From CAZUGH01 sp964619785 (GTDB lineage: Bacteria; Bacillota; Clostridia; Lachnospirales; Lachnospiraceae), in contig CAZUGH010000045.1 in assembly GCA_964619785.1 (NCBI GenBank), forward strand, positions 1-15,569: 15,569 nucleotides of DNA, written 5' to 3'. Position numbers and translations under genes: made by a program. Positions 1-6,854 of this stretch are shown here, piece after piece. Below the pieces are notes generated by a model, which was not told the DNA's origin, did no database searches, and worked only from the letters and a program-made list of their open reading frames with translations. Numbering within the stretch: the first letter of the stretch is position 1; each line of letters begins with the position of its first letter.

Positions 1-69
1 CGCCTGGCGGCGACCAAATCGCTAGCCGTTGAACTCTAGGTTGACAAGGGTCGCCTGGCGGCGACCAAA
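1..69 (+). repeat. Hairpin repeat cluster 1 (one partial and one full 51-nt unit)
   Basis: The window opens inside a repeat unit (1-18), followed by a full unit at 19-69. Each unit ends in a hairpin with stem GGTCGCC/GGCGACC, a 4-nt loop and a trailing AAA. The same unit recurs three times at 403-563. The full unit here is the B subtype, with TTGAACTCTAGGTTGACAAG before the hairpin. The array clearly continues to the left of the window. I see no gene in it; short frames crossing it have no ribosome binding site and run through the repeats. Confidence 0.8.
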
Positions 70-85
70 ACCTTGTTTTGGTTTT
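65..85 (+). terminator. Terminator-like hairpin closing repeat cluster 1
   Basis: Stem CCAAAAC (65-71) pairs with GTTTTGG (75-81) across a 3-nt loop and is followed by TTTT. The AT-rich stem is weak on its own but follows directly on the GC-rich GGTCGCC/GGCGACC hairpin. The same structure closes cluster 2 at 559-581, so it seems to be part of the repeat module. Confidence 0.45.
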
Positions 86-123
86 CTAGGTGGCTCTGGG
101 GTATACAGCGCAATAATTCTTGA

Positions 124-366
124 TTTATACCCCGCAGCATTTTTGGTACCCATTGGAAACAACGTATTTACGTTGTGTAATATATTTACAAATTTCAATA
201 TTGGCAGTAAATAGAGATATTTACGCTATAATACCCCGGTTTTTGTGGAAACCGGGGTATTATAGTGGGTTTTATCATATATACTGCACATTTTTAAAAT
301 TTACAATAATTGACTGGACGTATTTGCGCCGTTTCGAGAATCCAATTTATGGGAGTGGGGTATAAA
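124..366. repeat. 243-nt imperfect palindrome, foldback or MITE-like element
   Basis: The outer ends are a perfect 10-bp inverted repeat, TTTATACCCC at 124-133 against its complement at 357-366. The centre is a perfect 17-bp inverted repeat (226-242 with 249-265) around a 6-nt loop. Both share nearly the same centre, about 245.5. Between them the arms stay in register: GAAAC 156-160 with 331-335, TACG 169-172 with 319-322, GCAGTA 204-209 with 282-287. My hand count gives 57 of 87 Watson-Crick matches from 156 inwards without a gap. There is no convincing coding frame inside. A miniature foldback element or a long structured RNA are both possible. I see no clear target-site duplication. Confidence 0.75.
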
Positions 367-402
367 AGGTTCAAAAGGCGAATTTTTATCCCACCGACCT
401 GG

Positions 403-563
403 TCGCCAGCCGCTGAACCCTAGCCTAACAAGGGTCGCCGGTTGGCGACCAAATCGCCATCCGTTGAACTCTAGGTTAACAAGGGTCGCCGGGCGGCGAC
501 CAAAACCAAGAATCGCCAGCCGCTGAACCCTAGCCTAACAAGGGTCGCTGGACGGCGACCAAA
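403..563 (+). repeat. Hairpin repeat cluster 2 (three 51-nt units)
   Basis: Units lie at 403-453, 454-504 and 513-563. The order is A-B-A, where A carries CTGAACCCTAGCCTAACAAG and B carries TTGAACTCTAGGTTAACAAG before the GGTCGCC-type hairpin. An 8-nt spacer separates units two and three. The hairpin loop varies (GGTT, GGGC and a slightly altered third stem) while the stem is kept, which suggests selection for structure rather than sequence. The cluster ends 22 nt before the stop codon of the minus-strand gene, so its hairpins could also stop transcripts of that gene. Confidence 0.8.
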
Positions 564-581
564 ACCCTGTTTTGGTTTTTT
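559..581 (+). terminator. Terminator-like hairpin closing repeat cluster 2
   Basis: CCAAAAC (559-565) pairs with GTTTTGG (569-575) across a 3-nt loop, followed by six T. It nearly matches 65-85 and has the polarity of a plus-strand terminator. It begins inside the end of the last repeat unit. Read on the minus strand it has no T tract, but the next hairpin there (GGTCGC/GCGACC) is followed by CTTGTT. Confidence 0.5.
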
Positions 582-584
582 GAA

Positions 585-1604
585 TTATCGCATCAATTCA
601 ATATCATCAAGATACCACGCAAGGTACTCACCCTTGCTAAGCTTGCCGTAACTACCACCTAGAACTACATCAAATACAGACTGATTCTTCAAGTCCGCAG
701 TAAGGTATTTTGTGAAATTCAAGGTTTTGGTTGCGAAGCCGGCGGCTTTGTCTTTTTCGAGGAACTTGTGACCTGCCTCATGCCTGTCGTTTGTAAATTG
801 AGGCATGGATTTATCCGTCGCCGTAGCACCGACTGCCATCGCTTTGGCATTGTGGAAAATGTAGAAAGGTTTTTCGGTATCTAATGCGGCTGCCTGTGAT
901 GTATATGTCATGAAAGCATATCGTTTATCGATGCTTCCCTGATTGCCAAAGAATGCACCAAATCCAATTCCAACATGAGTAGATGCGTCGCTGACAACAC
1001 GAAGCTTGGCGCGAATTCCTGAATAGTTGCCTAATTTCAATGAAGCGTCGCCAGTAATCTTTGCAAGATCAATTGTAAGTATAGGTGCGTAACTGTAGAA
1101 CTGAGGCTTCACTTGCAGAACTTTGTTGGCAGGATTTTCTGGATCCGCGATGACTTTCATGGATTCCGTTGGTTGAAGATAATGCGCTGGCTCCGAGTTT
1201 CCACTTGTGAGACCTTCACCTAACGTATATACAGGCCAATCATATCCGACTGCGTAACTTTCGAAATTCTCTACCAATGTTGCTGTTCGCTTGTCAACGT
1301 ATTTTACCTTAACCGTAACTTTGCACTTGAGCGTCTTGCCTGCTACCTTTGCTTTGATGGTAGCAGATCCTTTTTTCTTAGCTCTTACTTTTCCTTTCGA
1401 TGAAACGGAGGCAACAGACTTTTTAGTTGATGACCATTTCACCCTCTTCTTGTTGTTCTTTACCTTCAAGGTGGTGGATTTGCCTACGTACAAGCTTACC
1501 TTGGATTTGTTGAGCTTTGGTTTCTTAGCTGCCTCGGCTGGGATAGCAGTTAGTAGTGATAGCGCCATCACAGCGCAGAGTGTGACACCCATGAATCTTT
1601 TCAT
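585..1604 (-). CDS. Secreted protein with bacterial Ig-like (group 2) domain
   Basis: A 339-aa exported protein. The start at 1604 (MKRFMG) is chosen because GAGG lies 5 nt upstream (1610-1613) and a signal peptide begins there; an upstream frame start at 1640 would add 12 residues ahead of it. Residues 1-25 form a signal peptide (KR, hydrophobic run, PAEA then A). Residues about 29-100 are a lysine-rich BIG_2 module with the typical features: a KVSLYVGKSTTLKV strand, WSS near the middle, SKGKVRAKKKGSATI, and a final C-K-V-T-V-K strand. The remaining ~235 residues are rich in aromatic and glycine residues, opening with ENFESY and ending YLDDIEL. That pattern recalls carbohydrate-binding beta-sandwich domains, but I cannot assign a family. 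No LPXTG or membrane anchor is visible. It is probably a single-gene unit with its own promoter. The Ig-like domain is secure; the binding role is inference. Confidence 0.85.
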   Translation of the reverse strand: MKRFMGVTLCAVMALSLLTAIPAEAAKKPKLNKSKVSLYVGKSTTLKVKNNKKRVKWSSTKKSVASVSSKGKVRAKKKGSATIKAKVAGKTLKCKVTVKVKYVDKRTATLVENFESYAVGYDWPVYTLGEGLTSGNSEPAHYLQPTESMKVIADPENPANKVLQVKPQFYSYAPILTIDLAKITGDASLKLGNYSGIRAKLRVVSDASTHVGIGFGAFFGNQGSIDKRYAFMTYTSQAAALDTEKPFYIFHNAKAMAVGATATDKSMPQFTNDRHEAGHKFLEKDKAAGFATKTLNFTKYLTADLKNQSVFDVVLGGSYGKLSKGEYLAWYLDDIELMR

Positions 1605-1677
1605 AATAACCTCATTTCTGAGCGAATTGTCGCTCCACATCCGTACCTTTTTTATGAATTTGCTACATATTACCTCT

Positions 1678-1706
1678 ATTGTACTACGTTAGGAGACAGG
1701 ACTCAA
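1678..1706 (-). promoter_or_regulatory. Promoter of the Ig-like-domain protein gene
   Basis: On the minus strand TTGAGT (1701-1706) and TACAAT (1678-1683) are separated by 17 nt, a good sigma-A-type pair. The leader to the start codon is about 65 nt. It contains a hairpin GAGCGA/TCGCTC (1620-1635) immediately upstream of the ribosome binding site. Confidence 0.55.
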
Positions 1707-1739
1707 GATGCGAAAAATTTCCTTTGAACAAAGAAAATG

Positions 1740-1884
1740 CAAAAATGTGTAAAATGATAGGATAAAAACACTCAAAAATGTGTAAGATTTTAAGTGGGAA
1801 GTGTTATAAAGGTAAATCACCTCAAAAACACAAAACAGATTATCTCAAAAACACAAAACAAAATACCTCAAAAACACAAAACAG
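1740..1884 (+). repeat. Five short A-rich direct repeats upstream of the DUF4143 ATPase
   Basis: Three near-identical copies of CTCAAAAACACAAAACA lie at 1821-1837, 1844-1860 and 1868-1884, spaced 23 and 24 nt apart, about two helical turns. Two related copies, CAAAAATGTGTAA, lie at 1740-1752 and 1773-1785. The last copy ends one base before the -35 element of the downstream promoter. The placement suggests binding sites for a regulator of that promoter, perhaps the ATPase itself. Function is inferred only from position. Confidence 0.65.
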
Positions 1885-1885
1885 T

Positions 1886-1915
1886 TTGACGAAAGTGACA
1901 ATAATATAGTATACT
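1886..1915 (+). promoter_or_regulatory. Promoter of the DUF4143 ATPase gene
   Basis: TTGACG (1886-1891) and TATACT (1910-1915) are 18 nt apart. The -35 follows directly on the third CTCAAAAACACAAAACA repeat, so a protein bound there would touch RNA polymerase. Confidence 0.65.
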
Positions 1916-1973
1916 TTAATAAAATACTAATTTTGTTGTATGTGCAAAAGGTCACAGAATGGAGGACCTCATA

Positions 1974-3266
1974 ATGGGAGATTATCTAGAACGAATTGTA
2001 GACAAAGAATTGGATTTACGTTTAGAAGCGTTTGGGGCCACCTTGATTGTTGGACCGAAGTGGTGTGGTAAAACAACAACGGGAGAGCAAAAAGCTAGAA
2101 GTATCATTCGAATGCAAGATCCAGATATGAGGGAGGGATACCTTGCAACAGCGAACACAAAACCTTCATTATTACTTCATGGAGAAAAGCCTAGATTAAT
2201 TGATGAATGGCAGGATGCTCCTGTTCTCTGGGATGCAGTTCGGACAGAAGTTGACCGACAACAAAAAGAAGGATTGTTTATCATGACTGGTTCTACAAGT
2301 GTAGATGACAGCCGTATTATGCATACTGGTACAGGACGAATTTCTAGATTGAGAATGCTTCCTATGAGTTTGTTTGAGTCAAAAGAATCAAATGGGCGCA
2401 TTTCAATACAAGAGTTATTTGATGATTCGGATTTAGATATAGATGGTATACAATCAGATATGAAGGTGGAAGATTTGGTATATGCATCTGCAAGAGGAGG
2501 TTGGCCAGCAGCACTTCGAAAGAAGAGCGATGCGGCATCGATGCTTATTGCGAAGGATTATGTGGCTAATATTTGTGAGTCAGATATCTCAACAGTGGAT
2601 GGAGTTCAGAGAAATCCAGAGTGGGCAAGAATCATCTTGCGTTCGTATGCTAGAAATGTATCAACATTGGCAAAGAAAATAAATATTTATAGGGATGTCA
2701 CAGCCAATGCAGAAAGCATGTCTATTGTTACGATGGAGAATTATATAAATGCCATGGAACGCTTATTTGTATTAGAGGATCTGGATGCATGGTGTCCTGC
2801 TATTCGTTCAGCAACGGTGATTCGTGCTGGCAAAAAGAGAGAATTTATTGATCCATCCATTGCCATTGCGGCAGCAGGTTTGACCCCGGATACTCTACTT
2901 CTCGACTTAAAGACATTTGGTTTTATCTTTGAGTGTCTATGTATTCGCGATTTAAAGATATATTCTCAGTCATTAGGAGGAAGACTCTCGTATTATCATG
3001 ATCGTTATGATCTCGAGGCAGATGTTGTGCTTCATTTGGACAATGGGAAATATGCATTAATAGAATTTAAACTTGGAAGTAGAGAAATCGATGAAGGAGC
3101 AATGCATTTGCTACGGCTGAGGGAATTGATAAAAGAGCATAATGAGAAAGAGAAACAATGTCCACTCAGAGAACCAGACCTTCTCCTTGTAATTACAGGA
3201 GGAAATATGGCTTATACAAGAGAGGATGGGGTAAAGGTTATTCCGATTGCATGTTTAAGAGACTGA
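1974..3266 (+). CDS. AAA+ ATPase with C-terminal DUF4143 domain
   Basis: A 430-aa protein of the AAA_14/DUF4143 family. The start at 1974 (MGDYLER) is preferred over ATG 1959 because GGAGG (1961-1965) lies 8 nt before it and overlaps the earlier ATG. The N-terminal half has a Walker A (GPKWCGKTT, about residues 27-35), a Walker B-like PRLIDEWQ near 70-80 and MTGST as the sensor 1 region. The C-terminal half shows DUF4143 features: EADVVLHL, then ALIEFKLGS, a spacing that resembles the PD-(D/E)XK nuclease-like core, and a late LLLVITGG strand. Members are common, often singly encoded and mobile between genomes; their substrate and role are poorly known. It stands alone between its own promoter and the ileS T-box. 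The A-rich repeats upstream are a distinctive feature. Family call is firm, function is unknown. Confidence 0.9.
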   Translation: MGDYLERIVDKELDLRLEAFGATLIVGPKWCGKTTTGEQKARSIIRMQDPDMREGYLATANTKPSLLLHGEKPRLIDEWQDAPVLWDAVRTEVDRQQKEGLFIMTGSTSVDDSRIMHTGTGRISRLRMLPMSLFESKESNGRISIQELFDDSDLDIDGIQSDMKVEDLVYASARGGWPAALRKKSDAASMLIAKDYVANICESDISTVDGVQRNPEWARIILRSYARNVSTLAKKINIYRDVTANAESMSIVTMENYINAMERLFVLEDLDAWCPAIRSATVIRAGKKREFIDPSIAIAAAGLTPDTLLLDLKTFGFIFECLCIRDLKIYSQSLGGRLSYYHDRYDLEADVVLHLDNGKYALIEFKLGSREIDEGAMHLLRLRELIKEHNEKEKQCPLREPDLLLVITGGNMAYTREDGVKVIPIACLRD

Positions 3267-3298
3267 TAAGCTTACACAATCTACTCACCGCCCCTATC

Positions 3299-3327
3299 TT
3301 GACAACCGTCCATTTTTATACTATGAT
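3299..3327 (+). promoter_or_regulatory. Promoter of the T-box / ileS transcript
   Basis: A consensus TTGACA (3299-3304) and TATGAT (3322-3327) are separated by 17 nt. Transcription should start near 3334, just before the T-box Stem I, which begins near 3350. Confidence 0.75.
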
Positions 3328-3349
3328 AAACGATAACTAAACAAATATG

Positions 3350-3577
3350 TTGACGGAGACAGTAAGTATTCACGGAACGCCCGAGTGAGTCTGCGATAGT
3401 GTGAAGCAGATGCAAGTACCAGATACCGAACATCACTCCCGAGTAGCAGTGCCCAAATGGTAGACAGAGTAGGTGCTGACGGAATCCCCCGTTACAAGGA
3501 TATGTGTGTTAGCACTGACAAATGGTGGTTATCGAAGCTTATAGGCTCTCATCCGTTTGGGTGAGGGCCTTTGTTGT
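3350..3577 (+). promoter_or_regulatory. T-box riboswitch, isoleucine specifier, upstream of ileS
   Basis: The leader has the layout of a clostridial T-box: a Stem I starting GACGGAGACAGTAAG, a specifier loop region with GAACATCACTCC, a stem ACGG/CCGT (near 3479-3494), then the T-box core AATGGTGGTTATCG (3521-3534) and a terminator. The codon ATC at 3432-3434 is where specifiers sit in this class and matches Ile, agreeing with the downstream gene. TGGT in the core would pair with the acceptor end of uncharged tRNA-Ile if its discriminator base is A. T-boxes sense uncharged tRNA and prevent termination when the amino acid is scarce. The T-box core is somewhat divergent from GGTGGTACCGCG. Boundaries are approximate. 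Confidence 0.9.
3544..3577 (+). terminator. T-box-controlled terminator before ileS
   Basis: GGCTCTCATCC (3544-3554) pairs with GGGTGAGGGCC (3559-3569), including G-T wobbles, across a 4-nt loop. It is followed by TTTGTTGT. It lies 10 nt after the T-box core, where the competing antiterminator would form. Confidence 0.85.
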
Positions 3578-3657
3578 ACCAACAACGAGCCTTTTCAAGC
3601 AATTATGCCACAGACAGGTGCCTATACGAACAAATATCATAAAAAGGAGTGTACAGC

Positions 3658-6600
3658 ATGTACAAGAAAGTTGACACAGGTCTGAATTTTGTAGACCGGG
3701 AAAAAGAAGTGCTTAAGTTCTGGGAAGAGAACCAGGTATTTGAGAAGAGTATTGAGCAAAGAGAAGAGCAGAAGGGTGAAACCTATACCTTTTATGATGG
3801 CCCACCAACAGCTAATGGTAAGCCACATATCGGCCACGTACTGACACGTGTCATCAAGGATATGATTCCTCGTTATCGTACGATGAAGGGATATCAGGTT
3901 CCTCGTAAAGCGGGATGGGATACCCATGGACTACCTGTAGAGCTTGAAGTTGAGAAATTGCTTGGCTTGAATGGTAAAGAGCAGATTGAAGAATATGGCA
4001 TGGAGCCATTTATTAAGAAATGTAAAGAATCTGTATGGCAGTACAAAGGCATGTGGGAGGATTTCTCAGGCACAGTAGGCTTTTGGGCTGACATGGACAA
4101 TCCATATGTTACCTACGATGACAACTATATTGAGTCAGAGTGGTGGGCGTTGAATGAGATTTGGAAAAAAGGATTACTATATAAAGGCTTTAAGATTGTA
4201 CCTTATTGCCCTCGTTGTGGTACGCCACTTTCGACAGCTGAGGTTTCACAGGGATACAAGACAGTGAAGGAGCGTTCCGCTGTGGTTCGTTTCAAGGTTG
4301 CCGGAGAAGATGCTTATTTCCTTGCATGGACGACGACACCATGGACATTGCCAAGTAATGTCGCTCTCTGCGTGAACCCAGACGAAGAGTATTGCAAGGT
4401 GAAGGCTGCAGATGGTTACACATATTATATGGCAACCGCGTTGTTAGATACCGTTTTAGGAAAATTGGGCACAGAGGACACCAAGGCTTATGAGGTGCTT
4501 GAGACTTACAAGGGAACTGACTTAGAACGCAAGGAATATGAGCCACTTTATGCTTGTGCCAAGGAAGTGGCTGATAAGCAGAGCAAGAAGGGCTTCTATA
4601 TCACCTGTGATGATTATGTAACAATGAGCGATGGTACAGGAATCGTTCATATCGCGCCTGCTTTTGGTGAAGATGATGCCAATGTAGGACGCAATTATGA
4701 TTTGCCATTTGTACAGTTTGTAGATGGCAAAGGTGAATTGACCGAAGAGACACCATACGCTGGTGTATTTGTGAAGAAAGCGGATCCGCTCGTATTAGAA
4801 GATTTAGATAAAGAAGGAAAATTGTTCTCAGCACCTAAGTTTGAGCATGAGTACCCACATTGCTGGCGTTGCGATACACCACTGATTTATTATGCAAGAG
4901 AGTCTTGGTATATCAAAGAAACTGCAGTGAAGGATGATTTGATTCGTAATAACAATACCGTAAACTGGATTCCAGAATCCATCGGTAAAGGACGTTTCGG
5001 TAACTGGCTGGAGAATATCCAGGATTGGGCGATTTCTCGTAACCGTTATTGGGGAACTCCATTAAATATATGGGAATGCGAAGGCTGTGGACACCAGGAA
5101 TCCATCGGAAGTCGTGCTGAGTTAGCAGAGCGCTCTGGTAATCCGGCTGCAGCGGAGATTGAACTTCATCGTCCATACATCGACGAAGTGACATTTACCT
5201 GTCCAGACTGTGGCAAGACGATGCATCGTGTGCCAGAAGTTATTGACTGCTGGTTTGATTCAGGTGCGATGCCATTTGCGCAGCATCATTATCCATTTGA
5301 GAATAAGGAACTCTTTGAGAAGCAGTTCCCAGCGCAGTTTATCTCAGAGGCAGTCGACCAGACTCGTGGATGGTTCCATTCGCTGATGGCAGAATCTACC
5401 CTTTTGTTTAATAAAGCACCATATGAAAATGTCATCGTTCTCGGACATGTCCAGGATGAGAATGGACAGAAGATGAGTAAGAGTAAGGGAAATGCAGTCG
5501 ATCCATTTGACGCACTGAATGAGTATGGTGCCGACGCGATTCGCTGGTATTTCTATATCAATAGTGCACCATGGCTGCCTAATAAGTTCCATGGCAAGGC
5601 AGTGGTAGAAGGACAGCGCAAGTTTATGGGTACCTTATGGAATACCTATGCGTTCTTCGTATTGTATGCCAACATTGATAATTTCGATGCAAGTAAGTAC
5701 ACATTAGAGTATGATAAATTACCAATTATGGATAAATGGCTTTTGTCCAAGTTGAATACCGTTGTAAAAGCAGTCGATGACAATCTCGAGGCATATCGTA
5801 TTCCTGAGACAGCGAGGGCTCTTCAGGAATTTGTAGATGATATGAGTAACTGGTATGTTCGTCGTTGTCGTGATCGTTTCTGGGCAAAGGGCATGGAGCA
5901 GGATAAGATTAATGCTTACATGACGCTGTACACCGCACTTGTTACGATTAGTAAGGCAGCAGCACCAATGATTCCATTTATGACAGACGATATCTATCGC
6001 AACTTGGTTTGCAGCGTAGACAAGAGTGCACCAATTAGCGTGCATTTATGTGATTTCCCTGCATATGATGAACAGATGGTAGACCCAGAATTAGAAGAGA
6101 AGATGGAAGAACTTCTGCAGATTGTTGTACTCGGTCGTGCGGCACGTAATACAGCAAATATTAAAAATCGTCAGCCAATTGGCAAGATGTATGTTAAGGC
6201 AGAAGGAAAATTATCCGATTTCTATAATGAGATCATTGCAGATGAATTGAATGTAAAGGAAGTTGTATTTACAGATGATGTAAGAGCATTCACAAGTTAT
6301 TCCTTCAAGCCACAGCTTCGTACACTCGGTAAGCGTTTTGGAAGCCGTTTGAATGCGTTAAAGGAAGTTCTTGCTTCGCTAAATGGTAATGAGACGATGG
6401 ATGCACTGAACGAATCCGGAGAGATTACGATTAGCGTAGAAGGACAGGACGAAGTGCTAGCGAAGGATGATCTCTTAGTAGAAGCAGCTCAGATGGAGGG
6501 ATTTGTATCCGAGTCTGACAAGGGAGTTACCGTTGTCATTGATACGAATCTGAGTGACGAGTTGATTGAAGAAGGTTATGTTCGCGAGATTATCAGCAAG

Positions 6601-6822
6601 GTTCAGACGATGCGTAAGGATGCAGACTTTGAAGTTATGGATCATATCAACCTTTATCAGGATGACAATGATGTAATCAAAGAAATCATCAAGCGCAATG
6701 CAGACCAGATAAAATCAGAAGTATTAGCTGAGAACATTTTCATTGGAGAGATGGCAGGTCATACTGCACAGTGGAAGATTAATGGCGAGGAAGTTATGCT
6801 AGGGGTAGCAAAGGTTATGTAA
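3658..6822 (+). CDS. ileS: Isoleucyl-tRNA synthetase (type 2, eukaryote-like)
   Basis: A 1054-aa class I synthetase that charges tRNA-Ile in the cytoplasm. ATG 3658 follows AGGAG (3645-3649) by 8 nt; a GTG at 3649 overlaps that site and is less likely. The HIGH signature is at residues 57-60 (KPHIGHV) and KMSKS at 605-609. CP1 editing-domain sequence lies between, including AWTTTPWTLPSN. Metal-binding-like cysteine pairs occur near residues 184-190 (CPRCGTP) and again around 475-525 (CEGCGH, CPDCGK). The anticodon-binding helices follow from about residue 680. The length and sequences such as PHCWRCDTPLIYYARESW and NWLENIQDWAISRNRYWGTP mark it as the longer type 2 form rather than the ~930-aa type 1 form. 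Type 2 enzymes are generally poorly inhibited by mupirocin; applying that here is inference. Regulated by the upstream T-box; glgP follows after 32 nt. Confidence 0.97.
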   Translation: MYKKVDTGLNFVDREKEVLKFWEENQVFEKSIEQREEQKGETYTFYDGPPTANGKPHIGHVLTRVIKDMIPRYRTMKGYQVPRKAGWDTHGLPVELEVEKLLGLNGKEQIEEYGMEPFIKKCKESVWQYKGMWEDFSGTVGFWADMDNPYVTYDDNYIESEWWALNEIWKKGLLYKGFKIVPYCPRCGTPLSTAEVSQGYKTVKERSAVVRFKVAGEDAYFLAWTTTPWTLPSNVALCVNPDEEYCKVKAADGYTYYMATALLDTVLGKLGTEDTKAYEVLETYKGTDLERKEYEPLYACAKEVADKQSKKGFYITCDDYVTMSDGTGIVHIAPAFGEDDANVGRNYDLPFVQFVDGKGELTEETPYAGVFVKKADPLVLEDLDKEGKLFSAPKFEHEYPHCWRCDTPLIYYARESWYIKETAVKDDLIRNNNTVNWIPESIGKGRFGNWLENIQDWAISRNRYWGTPLNIWECEGCGHQESIGSRAELAERSGNPAAAEIELHRPYIDEVTFTCPDCGKTMHRVPEVIDCWFDSGAMPFAQHHYPFENKELFEKQFPAQFISEAVDQTRGWFHSLMAESTLLFNKAPYENVIVLGHVQDENGQKMSKSKGNAVDPFDALNEYGADAIRWYFYINSAPWLPNKFHGKAVVEGQRKFMGTLWNTYAFFVLYANIDNFDASKYTLEYDKLPIMDKWLLSKLNTVVKAVDDNLEAYRIPETARALQEFVDDMSNWYVRRCRDRFWAKGMEQDKINAYMTLYTALVTISKAAAPMIPFMTDDIYRNLVCSVDKSAPISVHLCDFPAYDEQMVDPELEEKMEELLQIVVLGRAARNTANIKNRQPIGKMYVKAEGKLSDFYNEIIADELNVKEVVFTDDVRAFTSYSFKPQLRTLGKRFGSRLNALKEVLASLNGNETMDALNESGEITISVEGQDEVLAKDDLLVEAAQMEGFVSESDKGVTVVIDTNLSDELIEEGYVREIISKVQTMRKDADFEVMDHINLYQDDNDVIKEIIKRNADQIKSEVLAENIFIGEMAGHTAQWKINGEEVMLGVAKVM

Positions 6823-6854
6823 TCAAAGTAAACGCTTCGCATGGAGGGAAATGA

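Noticed and set aside
201..232. TTGGCA ... TATAAT promoter within the palindrome
   Set aside because: The spacing is 20 nt, too long, and the TATAAT is part of the central inverted repeat.
310..338. TTGACT as the -35 of a promoter for repeat cluster 2
   Set aside because: No acceptable -10 lies 16-18 nt downstream.
29..365. Short plus-strand reading frames across the left repeats and palindrome
   Set aside because: They run through non-coding repeats and have no ribosome binding site or recognisable protein features.
1..563. CRISPR array
   Set aside because: Units are contiguous structured repeats in two subtypes with no unique spacers of uniform length and no cas genes nearby.
1291..1692. 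133-aa plus-strand frame opposite the Ig-like-domain gene
   Set aside because: It is antisense to a well-supported gene with a signal peptide, SD and promoter.
3349..3354. TTGACG as a promoter -35 before ileS
   Set aside because: It belongs to the start of T-box Stem I, and a consensus promoter already lies upstream at 3299-3327.
4292..4546. Minus-strand frames inside ileS, glgP and the ribosomal genes
   Set aside because: They are shadows of conserved coding sequence on the other strand, with no translation signals.
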